Below are positions 1 to 7,957 of a stretch of DNA of 64,000 nt, piece by piece; position 1 is the stretch's first letter, and every line of letters starts with the position of its first letter. The notes under the pieces were generated by a model. That model saw nothing but the letters and a program-made list of their open reading frames with translations, searched no databases and was not told the DNA's origin. This stretch comes from Sphingomonas hankookensis. GTDB lineage: Bacteria; Pseudomonadota; Alphaproteobacteria; Sphingomonadales; Sphingomonadaceae. The stretch is from NCBI RefSeq assembly GCF_028551275.1, contig NZ_CP117025.1:1545501-1609500 (forward strand), written 5' to 3'. The translations under genes and the position numbers were made by a program.

Positions 1-395
1 CGGCTCATATCCTGCTGTTGCAGGAAATAGACGGCATAGGTCTCGCGCTCGCTGAACATCGCGACCAGCACATTGGCACCAGTCACTTCGTCACGGCCCG
101 ACGACTGCACGTGCAGGATCGCGCGCTGCACGACGCGCTGGAAGCTGCTGGTCGGCGAGGGGTCGGTCGCGGCGTCGAGTTTGAACGTGTCGAGTTCGGT
201 GTCGAGATAATGGGCGACGGTCGCGCGCAGTTCGTCGAGGTCGACGCCGCAGCCGGTCATCACCTTGGCCGCATCGACATCGTCGGTCAGCGCGAACAGG
301 AGGTGTTCGAGCGTCGCATATTCGTGCCGGCGCGAGGATGCGGCCTCGAGCGCCTTGTGCAGCGTGGATTCCAGTGCGGATGCGAAGGATGGCAT
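1..395 (-). CDS. clpA: ATP-dependent Clp protease ATP-binding subunit ClpA (5' part only)
   Basis: ClpA is the AAA+ unfoldase that feeds substrates to the ClpP peptidase in the cytoplasm. Only the first 131 or so residues lie in the window and the gene runs off the left edge. The visible part is the double Clp-N repeat domain: it starts MPSFASALESTLHKALE, has the EYATLEHLLFALT helix pair, and a second repeat beginning at SFQRVVQRAI and ending in the AMFSERET region. This Clp-N signature separates ClpA from ClpX and HslU; ClpB is less likely from the wording of the repeats. The ATG at 395 is the natural family start. The DUF1192 gene lies upstream on the same strand, about 110 bases away. Confidence 0.9.
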   Translation of the reverse strand, partial: MPSFASALESTLHKALEAASSRRHEYATLEHLLFALTDDVDAAKVMTGCGVDLDELRATVAHYLDTELDTFKLDAATDPSPTSSFQRVVQRAILHVQSSGRDEVTGANVLVAMFSERETYAVYFLQQQDMS

Positions 396-505
396 TCAGT
401 TCACTCCGGTCGGCCGGCGAGAACGCGCCGGCCCTGCGTCCCGGTATCCCGGGTCTCCCCCAATGTCGGTATGCCGCCGCCCGGCATCAAGCGGGGCGGA
501 ACATC

Positions 506-706
506 TCATGACCGGAACAGCGCGTCGGCGCTGGCACGGTGGCTATTGGCTCGCTCGATCCGCGCGCGGCATCGCTCGATCTCGCGCTCCAGCGCGGCGA
601 TACGCTTCGTCAGTTCGTCGACCGACAGCGGGTCCAGATCCTCGGCGAGCACCATGGCCAGCAGGTTGCCACGAACATGGTTAACATTTTCGTCGGGTTC
701 CATCAC
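506..706 (-). CDS. DUF1192 family small protein
   Basis: This 66-residue acidic/basic protein matches the DUF1192 pattern known from alphaproteobacteria: a short acidic N-terminus (the LAEDLDPLSVDEL segment), one long amphipathic helix with charged heptads (KRIAALEREIERCRARIE), and the closing ASADALFR motif. Its molecular function is not established. It probably forms a single coiled-coil helix. It sits upstream of clpA on the same strand and diverges from the quinone oxidoreductase gene. The start may be either of two adjacent ATG codons (706 or 703). Confidence 0.8.
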   Translation of the reverse strand: MMEPDENVNHVRGNLLAMVLAEDLDPLSVDELTKRIAALEREIERCRARIERANSHRASADALFRS

Positions 707-768
707 GATGCAGCGTTGACCCTACGGCTGGCGATGTCAATAACGCCGGAGACAGGGGGATGAGCGTT

Positions 769-1767
769 ATGGACGTACCAGCGGCGATGCGTGCGATCGA
801 TCCGACGGAAGCCGGAGGTCCGGAGGTGCTGGTCGTCGTCGATCGCCCGACCCCGCGGCCGGGTCCCGGCGAGGTGCTTATCCGGGTGGCCGCGGCCGGC
901 GTCAATCGCCCCGACGTCCTGCAACGCACCGGCGGCTATGCCCCGCCGCCCGGCGCGCCGAGCATCCCCGGGCTGGAGGTCGCAGGCCATGTCGTCGCGG
1001 TCGGCGACGAGGGTGACGCGCATCTGGTGGGGCAGCCGGTCTGTGCGCTGCTCGCGGGCGGCGGCTATGCCGAGTATGTCGCGGTGCCGGCCGGGCAGTG
1101 CCTGCCGGTGCCCGACGGGCTGTCGATGGTCGAGGCGGCGGCGCTGCCCGAAACCTTGTTCACCGTGTGGACCAACTTGTTCGAGCGCGGCTACGCGGCG
1201 GAGGGCGACAGCGTGCTGGTCCATGGCGGCACCAGCGGCATCGGCACCATGGCGATCCTGCTCGGCAAGCTGTTCGGGCTGACCGTCATCGTCACCGTTG
1301 GCAGCGATGCGAAGGCGAAGGCCGCCCGCGATCTGGGGGCGGCACATGCGATCAACTACCGCACCGAGGATTTCGTCGAGCGGGTGGCGGAGATCACCGG
1401 CGGGAAGGGCGTCAGCGTCGTGCTCGACATGGTCGGCGGCGACTATGTGCCGCGCAACATCAAGTGCCTGGCCGAGGATGGTCGCCACGTCTCGATCGCG
1501 GTGCAGGGCGGGGCGAGCGCCACGGTGCCGCTATGGGATATCATGCGCCGCCGCCTGACGCTGACCGGATCGACGCTGCGCCCGCGCGATGCGGCGTTCA
1601 AGGAAATGGTCGCCGACGAATTGTCGCGCACGGTGTGGCCGCACGTCGCCGAAGGGCGGCTGCGCCCGGTCATGGACCGGACTTTCCCGCTGGAACAAGC
1701 CGCCGATGCGCATCGCCGGATGGAAGCGGGCGATCATGTCGGGAAGATCGTGCTGACCCTAGAATAG
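769..1767 (+). CDS. NAD(P)H-quinone oxidoreductase, zeta-crystallin/PIG3 type
   Basis: This is a zinc-free medium-chain dehydrogenase/reductase, about 332 residues, expected to reduce quinones or enals with NADPH in the cytosol. The N-terminal GroES-like half contains GVNRPDVLQR and YAPPPG, typical of the PIG3 (TP53I3) branch. The Rossmann half contains VHGGTSGIGTMAI, the nucleotide-binding glycine motif, followed by INYRTEDF and LDMVGG. The structural-zinc cysteines of alcohol dehydrogenases are absent. An AGGGGG ribosome site at about 754-759 is well spaced for the ATG at 769 but too close to the ATG at 760, so 769 is preferred. It is divergent from the DUF1192 gene. Confidence 0.85.
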   Translation: MDVPAAMRAIDPTEAGGPEVLVVVDRPTPRPGPGEVLIRVAAAGVNRPDVLQRTGGYAPPPGAPSIPGLEVAGHVVAVGDEGDAHLVGQPVCALLAGGGYAEYVAVPAGQCLPVPDGLSMVEAAALPETLFTVWTNLFERGYAAEGDSVLVHGGTSGIGTMAILLGKLFGLTVIVTVGSDAKAKAARDLGAAHAINYRTEDFVERVAEITGGKGVSVVLDMVGGDYVPRNIKCLAEDGRHVSIAVQGGASATVPLWDIMRRRLTLTGSTLRPRDAAFKEMVADELSRTVWPHVAEGRLRPVMDRTFPLEQAADAHRRMEAGDHVGKIVLTLE

Positions 1768-1842
1768 ACCGGTCCGACGCGGTGCTGCTGCGGGCCGGGG
1801 TCGGCCGCGGTAGTCGATCGCCATTCCTTTGGGAGAGTGGTG

Positions 1843-2109
1843 ATGCGAACGATCCTCGGCCTGGTTGCGATGGCGAGCGCAGTTCCGGCGGCGGCACAGA
1901 TGGACCCGGTCGTGACCGCACAGGGACAGTTGCTGTCTGCCACCATGCGCGGCCACGCCGAGCGGGACGCCGCGCGGTTGCGGCGGGGTGTTCCGCCCAA
2001 GAGTGCCGCCCAGAGGAAGCACGAGGCGGATTGCGCGCAGCTATGGCAACTGCGCGACCGGATGACGCGTGCCCAGCGGGTCCGGTTGTACGACCTGTGC
2101 CCCCGCTGA
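1843..2109 (+). CDS. small secreted protein, function unknown
   Basis: I do not recognise this 88-residue protein. It begins with a clear signal peptide (MRTILGLVAMASAVPAAAQ, cleavage likely after AAAQ), so the mature part is a periplasmic peptide of about 69 residues. That part is rich in Arg, Gln and Ala, with two cysteines (KHEADCAQLW and YDLCPR) that could form a disulfide. A GGGAGAG ribosome site about 5 bases upstream supports the ATG at 1843 rather than the in-frame GTG codons at 1837 and 1840. It stands alone between the oxidoreductase and the DUF1013 gene, all on the plus strand. Confidence 0.6.
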   Translation: MRTILGLVAMASAVPAAAQMDPVVTAQGQLLSATMRGHAERDAARLRRGVPPKSAAQRKHEADCAQLWQLRDRMTRAQRVRLYDLCPR

Positions 2110-2201
2110 ACGGCGGTCTTGCCTAGTTCGGCTGCCCGGACTACATCGGACCCAACGTGGCCGCTCGGTTTGGGCGGCCCTTTCTATTTCGGAGACCCGT
2201 C

Positions 2202-2876
2202 GTGGCCCAGCCGCTGATGCCGCACGCGACCGCTTCCTGGCTGGTCGACAATACCGCCTTGTCCTTTCCGCAGATTGCCGATTTCTGCGGCCTGCACGTC
2301 CTCGAGGTGCAGGCGATCGCCGACGACACCGCCGCGACCAAGCTGACCGGTCGCGACCCGGTGCGCGCGCACGAACTGACGATGGAAGAGATCGAGAAGG
2401 GGCAGAAGAACCCCGATTACCGCCTGGTGATGCAGAAGGGTCCCGAGCAGGTCCGCCGGACCAAGGGGCCGCGCTACACCCCGGTCAGCAAGCGGCAGGA
2501 CAAGCCGGACGGCATCGCCTGGATCATCCGCAACCACCCGGAAATCAGCGACGGCGCGATCGGCAAGCTGATCGGCACGACCCGCACCACCATCGCCGCG
2601 ATCCGCGACCGGACGCATTGGAACATCGCCAACATCACGCCGAAGGACCCGGTGACGCTGGGCCTGTGTTCGCAGCGCGAGCTCGACGCGCTGGTCGGCA
2701 AGGCGGCGAAGGCCGCCGGCATCGAGGCACCGACCGACACACGGCTGGAAGGGGACCGCGAGGCGCTGATCGAACAGCTGCGCAACGAGCGGACCCAGGC
2801 GGCGCGCGACGCCGAACTGGCCGAGCGCGGCGAATCGGCCGAGCCGTCGAGCTTCTTCGACCCGTTCAAGCGCTGA
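2202..2876 (+). CDS. DUF1013 family protein (putative alphaproteobacterial cell-cycle/transcription factor)
   Basis: The 224-residue protein matches the DUF1013 family, which is confined to alphaproteobacteria. Visible hallmarks are the N-terminal MPHATASWLVDNTALSF segment, the helix-turn-helix-like FPQIADFCGLHVLEVQAIA, the GPRYTPVSKRQDKPD linker and a second HTH-like stretch, ISDGAIGKLIGTTRTTI. From memory, the Caulobacter member (TrcR) has been linked to RNA polymerase and cell-cycle transcription; that role is inferred here. The C-terminus is a charged helix ending SFFDPFKR. The GTG at 2202 is preceded by GGAG with 7-base spacing and gives the usual family N-terminus; the in-frame GTG at 2157 would add 15 non-conserved residues. 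Confidence 0.8.
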   Translation: MAQPLMPHATASWLVDNTALSFPQIADFCGLHVLEVQAIADDTAATKLTGRDPVRAHELTMEEIEKGQKNPDYRLVMQKGPEQVRRTKGPRYTPVSKRQDKPDGIAWIIRNHPEISDGAIGKLIGTTRTTIAAIRDRTHWNIANITPKDPVTLGLCSQRELDALVGKAAKAAGIEAPTDTRLEGDREALIEQLRNERTQAARDAELAERGESAEPSSFFDPFKR

Positions 2877-2981
2877 TACGCTTCACCCGAAGGCATTGCC
2901 GGCCCAGCCATCCCGCGATGGCCGGGCCGTTTGCGTATCGGCGGCAATGGCTTAGGCTGCACCCTTCCGAAGCGGAGTGCC

Positions 2982-3860
2982 ATGCCCATGTCCGACGACC
3001 TGAACGCCCGCGCCATCGCGCTGTACGACGCCTTCACCCATGAGCATCACGACCGCCGCACCTTCATGGCGCAGATGGTCGCACTCGCCGGATCGGCGGC
3101 CGCCGCCGAGGCGCTGATCGCCGGCATCGCCGCGTCGCCCGCCGCCGCGCAGCAGGTCGCGGCGAGTGACGGCCGGCTCGATGTCGCGAAGGCGAGCGGG
3201 ACCGAGGCGGGGCATCCCGCCACCGCCTATTTCGCAGCGCCCAAGGGCGGCGGCAAGCTGCCGCTGGTGCTGGTCATCCACGAAAATCGCGGGCTCAACG
3301 CCCATATCGAGGATGTCGCGCGACGGGTCGCGCTGGCCGGCTTCCGGGTGATTGCCCCCGATCTGCTCGCGCCGCAGGGCGGCACGCCAGCCGACGAGGA
3401 CAAGGCCCGCGCGATGATCGGCACGATCGATTATGACGTCGCGCTCGCGCAGGCGAGGGCGTATCTCGCCAAGGCGCGGGGTGAGCGCCGGGGACTGAAG
3501 ACCGGCGCGGTCGGATTTTGCTGGGGCGGGGCGTTCGTCAACCGGCTGGCGGTGGCCGATCCGCTGCTGTCGGCCGGAGTCAGCTATTACGGGCCGGCCC
3601 CCGATCCGGCCGAAGCGCCGAAGGTGCGCGCGGCGATGATGCTGCAGCTGGCGGAGAAGGATGCGCGGGTGAATGCGACGGCGATCCCGTGGGGCGAGGC
3701 GCTGCGCAAGGCCGGCAAGACCGCGACGACGCATGTCTATCCCGGGGTCGACCATGCGTTCAACAACGACACCTCTGCGATGCGCTACGATGCTGCTGCG
3801 GCGAAACTGGCCTGGGATCGGACCATCGCCTTTCTGCGTCACGAGCTTGACGCCAAATAG
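2982..3860 (+). CDS. dienelactone hydrolase family protein, exported
   Basis: This is an alpha/beta-hydrolase of the dienelactone hydrolase (DLH) family, 292 residues. The catalytic cysteine is C180 in GFCWGG, with the expected aspartate in LAEKDARV and the histidine in GVDHAFNN completing the triad. The VIHENRGLN oxyanion segment is typical. About 60 residues precede the catalytic domain, with a twin-arginine-like HDRRTFM motif followed by a hydrophobic stretch ending ASPAAAQQ, suggesting Tat export to the periplasm. The true substrate is unknown; family members hydrolyse dienelactone in chlorocatechol breakdown but many act on other esters. The ATG at 2982 follows a GCGGAG ribosome site. 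Confidence 0.85.
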   Translation: MPMSDDLNARAIALYDAFTHEHHDRRTFMAQMVALAGSAAAAEALIAGIAASPAAAQQVAASDGRLDVAKASGTEAGHPATAYFAAPKGGGKLPLVLVIHENRGLNAHIEDVARRVALAGFRVIAPDLLAPQGGTPADEDKARAMIGTIDYDVALAQARAYLAKARGERRGLKTGAVGFCWGGAFVNRLAVADPLLSAGVSYYGPAPDPAEAPKVRAAMMLQLAEKDARVNATAIPWGEALRKAGKTATTHVYPGVDHAFNNDTSAMRYDAAAAKLAWDRTIAFLRHELDAK

Positions 3861-3904
3861 GTAGATGTTCCACCTTCGTTCCAATGATTTGGAGGAGATG
3901 CCCC

Positions 3905-4531
3905 ATGGCCGGACTGACGCTGTACACCAACCCGATGTCGCGCGGGCGGATCGCGCGCTGGATGGTGGAGGAGGTTGGCGCGGACTATGATGTCGAGATG
4001 CTCGGCTATGGCGGGACGATGAAGGCCGACGCCTATCTGGCAATCAACCCGATGGGGAAGGTGCCGGCGATCGTCCATGACGGTCATGTCGTCACCGAAT
4101 GTGCCGCGATCTGCGCCTATCTTGCCGATGCCTTTCCCGACGCCGGTCTTGCACCGGTCGCGGGCGAACATGCCGATTATTATCGCTGGCTGTTCTTCGC
4201 GGCGGGGCCGGTCGAGCAGGCGGTCACCAACCGCTCGCTGGGCGTCGTGCCAACCGACGATCAGCAGCGGATGGTCGGCTATGGCGATTACGACCGGGTG
4301 GTCGACGTGCTGGAGGCGGCGGTGTCGGCGCACCCCTATATCGCGGGCGACCGCTTCACCGCCGCCGATGTCTATGTCGGGTCGCAGGTGATGTGGGGGA
4401 CGCAGTTCGGTACGCTGCCGAAGCGCGATGCGTTCCTGGCCTATGCCGCCCGGCTGGCCGACCGTCCGGCGCATGTCCGGGCGAGCGAGCTGGACGATGC
4501 GGCGATGGCGGAGATGCAGGCGGCGGGGTGA
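3905..4531 (+). CDS. glutathione S-transferase family protein
   Basis: A 208-residue cytosolic GST. The N-terminal thioredoxin-fold domain has the LYTNPMSRGRIARWM start, the cis-proline NPMGKVPAIV loop and the TECAAICAYLAD glutathione-binding turn. The helical C-terminal domain carries the FTAADVYVGSQ N-capping motif. Such proteins conjugate or reduce electrophiles with glutathione; the substrate cannot be read from sequence. A strong GGAGGAG at 3891-3897 points to the ATG at 3905. It lies 44 bases after the DLH gene on the same strand and may share detoxification context with it. A second, different GST is at 33851-34543. Confidence 0.85.
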   Translation: MAGLTLYTNPMSRGRIARWMVEEVGADYDVEMLGYGGTMKADAYLAINPMGKVPAIVHDGHVVTECAAICAYLADAFPDAGLAPVAGEHADYYRWLFFAAGPVEQAVTNRSLGVVPTDDQQRMVGYGDYDRVVDVLEAAVSAHPYIAGDRFTAADVYVGSQVMWGTQFGTLPKRDAFLAYAARLADRPAHVRASELDDAAMAEMQAAG

Positions 4532-4544
4532 GTATCGACCAGTA

Positions 4545-4626
4545 CGTCATTCCAGCGAAGGCTGGAATCTCCCGGTAAAGGCGCGCGCGCCTCGCCGCGG
4601 GAGGCCCCAGCCTTCGCTGGGGCGAC
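4545..4626. repeat. palindromic intergenic repeat, family B copy 1
   Basis: The left arm (about 4545-4575, GTCATTCCAGCGAAGGCTGG) and the right arm (about 4597-4626) are near-perfect inverted copies around a GC-rich centre. The element lies between convergent genes (GST plus, cyclophilin minus). Copies 2 and 3 of the same design are at 24024-24105 and 31011-31092. It could act as a bidirectional terminator and resembles REP/BIME-type repeats. Confidence 0.75.
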
Positions 4627-4650
4627 GATTTGCAACGGGCGTCGGTCCAA

Positions 4651-5298
4651 CTACCGCCGCACGCCGATCAGCCACACCTTCGGCTGGCCGGTCGGCTGCG
4701 GCTTTCCGTCCAGTCGCCGGGCGCGCAGGATGCGGATGGGGTCGAGGATCATCTGCCCCTTCATCGCGTCCGATCCGCCGCCGGTCGGCCTGGCGAGGAT
4801 GCGCTTGACCACGTCCATGCCGCCGACGACCCGGCCGAACGCGGCATAGCCGGCGAAGTCGTCCTTCGCGTCCATGCTGGGCATCGCGCCGACCAGCAGC
4901 ACGAAATTGCCGCCCGCCGAATTGGCCTCGGGGCGCCGCGCCATCGAGATCGCGCCGTCGACATGTTTCACGCCGGTGCGGTCGGTCCGTTCGTGCGGAA
5001 AGGGCGGCAGGATGCGGCGGGCATCGGTGCGGATGCCACCCTGGATGAAGCCCAGCTTCGGATCGGCCTTGCGCCGCGCCGAACGGTAGAAGTCGGTATC
5101 GTCGAACCGACCGTCATCGACATAGGCGAGGAAGTTCTTCGACGTCGCCGGCGCGCGTTTGACGTCCAGCGCGACGATGATCGACCCGACATTGGTGTCG
5201 ATCTTCACCCGGACATAGCCCGGCGCGGCGCGGGTGGCGGACTGGGCGTGGGCGGCGGGCGCGAGCGCCATCAGCAACAGGGCGAACAGGATACGCAT
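4651..5298 (-). CDS. peptidylprolyl isomerase, cyclophilin type, secreted
   Basis: A 215-residue protein with signal peptide (MRILFALLLMALAPAAHAQ) and a cyclophilin domain, so a periplasmic proline cis-trans isomerase. Cyclophilin features are the VGSIIVALDVKRAPATSKNFL start, DTDFYR, GFIQGG, a variant VDGAISMAR and the AFGRVVGGMDVV block. Family members help outer-membrane and secreted proteins fold. The start at 5298 gives the cleanest signal peptide; longer in-frame reading upstream overlaps the GFA gene and is not coding. It follows the GFA gene on the same strand. Confidence 0.85.
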   Translation of the reverse strand: MRILFALLLMALAPAAHAQSATRAAPGYVRVKIDTNVGSIIVALDVKRAPATSKNFLAYVDDGRFDDTDFYRSARRKADPKLGFIQGGIRTDARRILPPFPHERTDRTGVKHVDGAISMARRPEANSAGGNFVLLVGAMPSMDAKDDFAGYAAFGRVVGGMDVVKRILARPTGGGSDAMKGQMILDPIRILRARRLDGKPQPTGQPKVWLIGVRR

Positions 5299-5342
5299 GG
5301 AGCGGCTTCTATCGCCGCTCGCCGCCGGGCGGAAGCGCCGCG

Positions 5343-5798
5343 TCAGTCCGTCCGCATCGCGGCATATTCCGCCAGCAGCGGGCCGAACGCCTCGGGCGGC
5401 GGAAAGCCCGGATAGCGGTGGCGCGCGGGCGTCGTCGCCCAGGGCAGCGCCTCGGCAACGCAGGTGTCGATGAACGGCGCGAACGCTTCCGGCCGGTCGA
5501 GTACGCCGACACGAACATTGGTGAAGCCGGGATCGGGTTCGATGCGGGTGAACAGCCAGCCCTTGCAATGGTCGCAATGATGGTGGCGGACCTGTTCGCC
5601 ATGCAGCCCGCCGATGACGGTATCGCCGGTGACGGTCAGCGCGGCGCTCGGCACCGCGAGCGTCAACGAGAAGGCGCTGCCGGACATGCGCTGGCATCCG
5701 CGGCAATGGCACGCCATCGTCATCATCGGCGCGGCATCGATGTGGAGGTGCACCCGGCCACAGCGGCAGCTCCCGTCGATCGGCAGGGCAGGGGGCAT
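5343..5798 (-). CDS. GFA/CENP-V family zinc protein
   Basis: A 151-residue protein of the glutathione-dependent formaldehyde-activating enzyme (GFA)/CENP-V family. It has the conserved cysteine clusters: CRCG near the N-terminus, the CHCRGCQRMSGS motif, and HHCDHCKGWLF (this copy has HC-x2-C). These bind zinc and, in the founding enzyme, glutathione. Most members are of unknown substrate. The ATG at 5798 gives the usual start (MPPALPIDGSCRCGRV); upstream in-frame codons overlap the divergent MAPEG gene. It is 44 bases upstream of the cyclophilin gene and could be co-transcribed with it. Confidence 0.85.
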   Translation of the reverse strand: MPPALPIDGSCRCGRVHLHIDAAPMMTMACHCRGCQRMSGSAFSLTLAVPSAALTVTGDTVIGGLHGEQVRHHHCDHCKGWLFTRIEPDPGFTNVRVGVLDRPEAFAPFIDTCVAEALPWATTPARHRYPGFPPPEAFGPLLAEYAAMRTD

Positions 5799-5867
5799 CG
5801 CATCGCTCCGTTGGCGCAACAGGTCGCATCGGTATAGGTTGTGCGGCGGGCCGGGCAAATGGGGGTG

Positions 5868-6302
5868 ATGACGATGATGACGCGGGCGATCCTGTGGCCG
5901 AGCTTCGCGCTCGTCGCGCTGATCTTTCTGGTCAGCCTGACGCTGGTACAGGCGCGCTTCGGCCATATGCGGCGGCAGCGGCCCCGCGCGACCGACTTAG
6001 TCGACAGCGAGGCGAGTCGCGCCTATTTCCGCCCGGTCGAACGGCCCGCCGCCAATCTCGCCAACCTGTTCGAGATGCCGGTCCTCTATTTCGCGCTGGT
6101 CCCGCTGCTGCTGATCACGGGGCTCGCGACGCTGGCGCAGGTTTCGCTCGCCTGGGTCTATGTCGCGCTGCGCGCCGGGCACAGCATCGCGCATATCGAC
6201 GGCCGGGTGCGGCCGCGCTTCCTGTTCTTCGTCGCGTCGCATGCGGTGCTGGCGGCGATGTGGGTCGGCTTTGCGATCGATACCGGCTTCTCGGCGCGCT
6301 GA
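5868..6302 (+). CDS. MAPEG family membrane protein
   Basis: A protein of about 144 residues with four predicted membrane spans (around the ILWPSFALVALIFLVSLTL, LYFALVPLLLITGLATL, QVSLAWVYVALRAGHSI and FLFFVASHAVLAAMWVGF segments). Its LANLFEMPVLYF and VALRAGHSIAHI motifs are typical of MAPEG (membrane-associated eicosanoid and glutathione metabolism) proteins. The bacterial function is generally unknown and assumed to involve glutathione at the inner membrane. The start is uncertain: ATG codons occur at 5859, 5868, 5874 and 5877. It is divergent from GFA, another glutathione-linked family. Confidence 0.8.
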   Translation: MTMMTRAILWPSFALVALIFLVSLTLVQARFGHMRRQRPRATDLVDSEASRAYFRPVERPAANLANLFEMPVLYFALVPLLLITGLATLAQVSLAWVYVALRAGHSIAHIDGRVRPRFLFFVASHAVLAAMWVGFAIDTGFSAR

Positions 6303-6362
6303 CGGACCGGAACGCGACGGCACCGCGCGACGTTGGACCGCCGAACCGCTGGAGACAAACCG

Positions 6363-6635
6363 ATGACCCGTTTCGCCGCCGCTGCCGCCCTGCCACTCGT
6401 CGCGCTGCTCGGCGCGTGCGGCGGACAGGAAATCGTGACGACCAACGATGCGAACGTCGTGTCGAACGACGTCTATGCCAATGCCGCCTTCCGCAACGAC
6501 GGCGAGGTCGGCAACGAGATGATCGCGATCAATCCGATGGAGACCGAAGCCAATTCGGTCACGACCGCCGGCGACGCGATGATGGGCAACACGCCCGACG
6601 CGATGAACGCGACGATGGGCAACAGCATGAACTGA
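6363..6635 (+). CDS. small lipoprotein, function unknown
   Basis: I do not recognise this 90-residue protein beyond its lipoprotein signal: a basic start, a hydrophobic stretch and the lipobox LLGAC with the acylated cysteine at residue 20. The mature part is low in complexity and rich in Asn, Met, Ala and Thr (repeated NDANVVSND-, METEAN- and MNATMGN-like pieces), with no cysteine other than the lipid anchor. It is probably an outer-membrane or periplasm-facing lipoprotein. A GGAGA ribosome site precedes the ATG at 6363. A terminator-like hairpin follows at 6664. Confidence 0.65.
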   Translation: MTRFAAAAALPLVALLGACGGQEIVTTNDANVVSNDVYANAAFRNDGEVGNEMIAINPMETEANSVTTAGDAMMGNTPDAMNATMGNSMN

Positions 6636-6663
6636 TCGCCCGGCGATCGGAATGCTGTGACGG

Positions 6664-6693
6664 CGGACGGCAGGGCAGGGGCCTTGCCGTCCG
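6664..6693 (+). terminator. hairpin after the lipoprotein gene
   Basis: The arms CGGACGGCA (6664-6672) and TGCCGTCCG (6685-6693) form a 9-bp perfect stem followed by a short TTT. It lies 28 bases after the lipoprotein stop codon and before the str promoter. Confidence 0.6.
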
Positions 6694-6722
6694 TTTGGCA
6701 TTCGGGTGTCCGCCCAGCACCA

Positions 6723-6751
6723 TTGACCGCGCGGGGGCGGATCGGTATAGG
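6723..6751 (+). promoter_or_regulatory. sigma70-type promoter of the str operon
   Basis: TTGACC (6723-6728) and TATAGG (6746-6751) are separated by exactly 17 bases, a near-consensus housekeeping promoter. It would give an rpsL leader of about 165 bases. It lies just after the terminator-like hairpin and is the best promoter candidate for the whole ribosomal cluster. Confidence 0.65.
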
Positions 6752-6922
6752 CCGCGCGTCCCGCTGGGTCGGCGTCGTAGCCGTCACTGGCCTGCATGTG
6801 GGTTCAAAGAGCTGAACATTGCTGGAGACATCGGCCCCGAGGGTTTGCGCCCACGTGGCCTTTGCGCATTTCTGACAGGAACGGCTCCGGCAAAGTAACC
6901 GCAAGATAAGGTGAAGGGCTTC

Positions 6923-7294
6923 ATGCCGACGATCAACCAGCTGGTCCGCAAGGGCCGCGAACCGCAGAAGGCCAAGTCGAAGGTCCCTGCGATGGACCAG
7001 AACCCGCAGAAGCGCGGTGTCTGCACCCGCGTCTACACGACGACCCCGAAGAAGCCGAACTCGGCGCTGCGCAAGGTGGCCAAGGTCCGCCTGACCAACA
7101 GCCGCGAAGTCATCAGCTACATTCCGGGTGAAGGCCACAACCTCCAGGAGCACTCGGTCGTGCTGATCCGCGGCGGTCGTGTGCGCGATCTTCCCGGCGT
7201 TCGCTACCACGTCCTGCGCGGCGTGCTCGATACGCAGGGTGTCAAGGATCGCCGCCAGTCGCGTTCGAAGTACGGCGCCAAGCGTCCGAAGTGA
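6923..7294 (+). CDS. rpsL: 30S ribosomal protein S12
   Basis: S12 is 123 residues (E. coli 124) and sits at the decoding centre. Motifs include [25 protein letters not shown] around the streptomycin-critical K43 (K42 of the mature protein) and [13 protein letters not shown]. The second streptomycin-critical position, normally Lys (K87 of mature E. coli S12, K88 of M. tuberculosis), is Arg88 here. The known K-to-R substitution at this place gives streptomycin resistance in other bacteria. The ATG at 6923 gives the universal N-terminus; the GTG at 6911 is not needed. First gene of the str operon. Confidence 0.98.
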   Translation: MPTINQLVRKGREPQKAKSKVPAMDQNPQKRGVCTRVYTTTPKKPNSALRKVAKVRLTNSREVISYIPGEGHNLQEHSVVLIRGGRVRDLPGVRYHVLRGVLDTQGVKDRRQSRSKYGAKRPK

Positions 7295-7300
7295 TCCCGT

Positions 7301-7321
7301 GCCGCGCAGCTTCTGCGCGGC
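7301..7321 (+). terminator. hairpin between rpsL and rpsG (attenuator or processing site)
   Basis: GCCGCGCAG (7301-7309) pairs perfectly with CTGCGCGGC (7313-7321) around a 3-base loop, 6 bases after the rpsL stop. No U-run follows, so it is more likely a processing or stability element than a full terminator. Confidence 0.4.
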
Positions 7322-7391
7322 CTGAGGTCCATCTACCCCCAGTAAGCCCCCGACAGGTTCGGGAACCGGCTGAAGATTGAAGGAATATCTG

Positions 7392-7862
7392 ATGGCTCGT
7401 CGTCGTCGTCCCGAAAAGCGGGAAATCCTGCCTGATCCCGTATACGGGGATGAGGTTCTGACCAAGTTCATGAATTCGGTGATGCTGGACGGCAAGAAGT
7501 CCGTCGCCGAAGGCATCGTCTATTCGGCATTCGAAACCGTCGAAGCCCGTGCGAAGCGCGATCCGCTGGGCGTGTTCCACGATGCGCTGAACAACGTGAA
7601 GCCGAACATCGAAGTGCGTTCGCGCCGCGTCGGTGGTGCGACCTACCAGGTCCCGGTCGAAGTCCGCTTCGAACGCGCCCAGGCACTCGCCATCCGCTGG
7701 CTGATCGCCTCGGCCCGCAACCGCAGCGAGAACACCATGTCGGCGCGCCTGTCGGGTGAGCTGATGGACGCTGCCAACAACCGCGGCAACGCCGTCAAGA
7801 AGCGCGAAGACACGCACCGCATGGCGGAAGCGAACCGCGCCTTCTCGCACTACCGCTGGTAA
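7392..7862 (+). CDS. rpsG: 30S ribosomal protein S7
   Basis: S7 is 156 residues and organises the 3' major domain of 16S rRNA in the head of the small subunit. It shows [16 protein letters not shown], the [16 protein letters not shown] helix, the [12 protein letters not shown] beta hairpin and the C-terminal [15 protein letters not shown]. In E. coli S7 represses its own operon by binding the rpsL-rpsG spacer; the hairpin at 7301 is in the corresponding place, but the sequence does not prove control. The ATG at 7392 follows an AAGGAA ribosome site. Confidence 0.98.
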   Translation: MARRRRPEKREILPDPVYGDEVLTKFMNSVMLDGKKSVAEGIVYSAFETVEARAKRDPLGVFHDALNNVKPNIEVRSRRVGGATYQVPVEVRFERAQALAIRWLIASARNRSENTMSARLSGELMDAANNRGNAVKKREDTHRMAEANRAFSHYRW

Positions 7863-7957
7863 GCAAAGGCGGTGGCTTTTCACCGCTGAACTAACCGCCT
7901 ATATCGTGGGGAGCGGGCGTCATGCCTCGCTCCCCACATTGCTAAGGAAGCACGATC

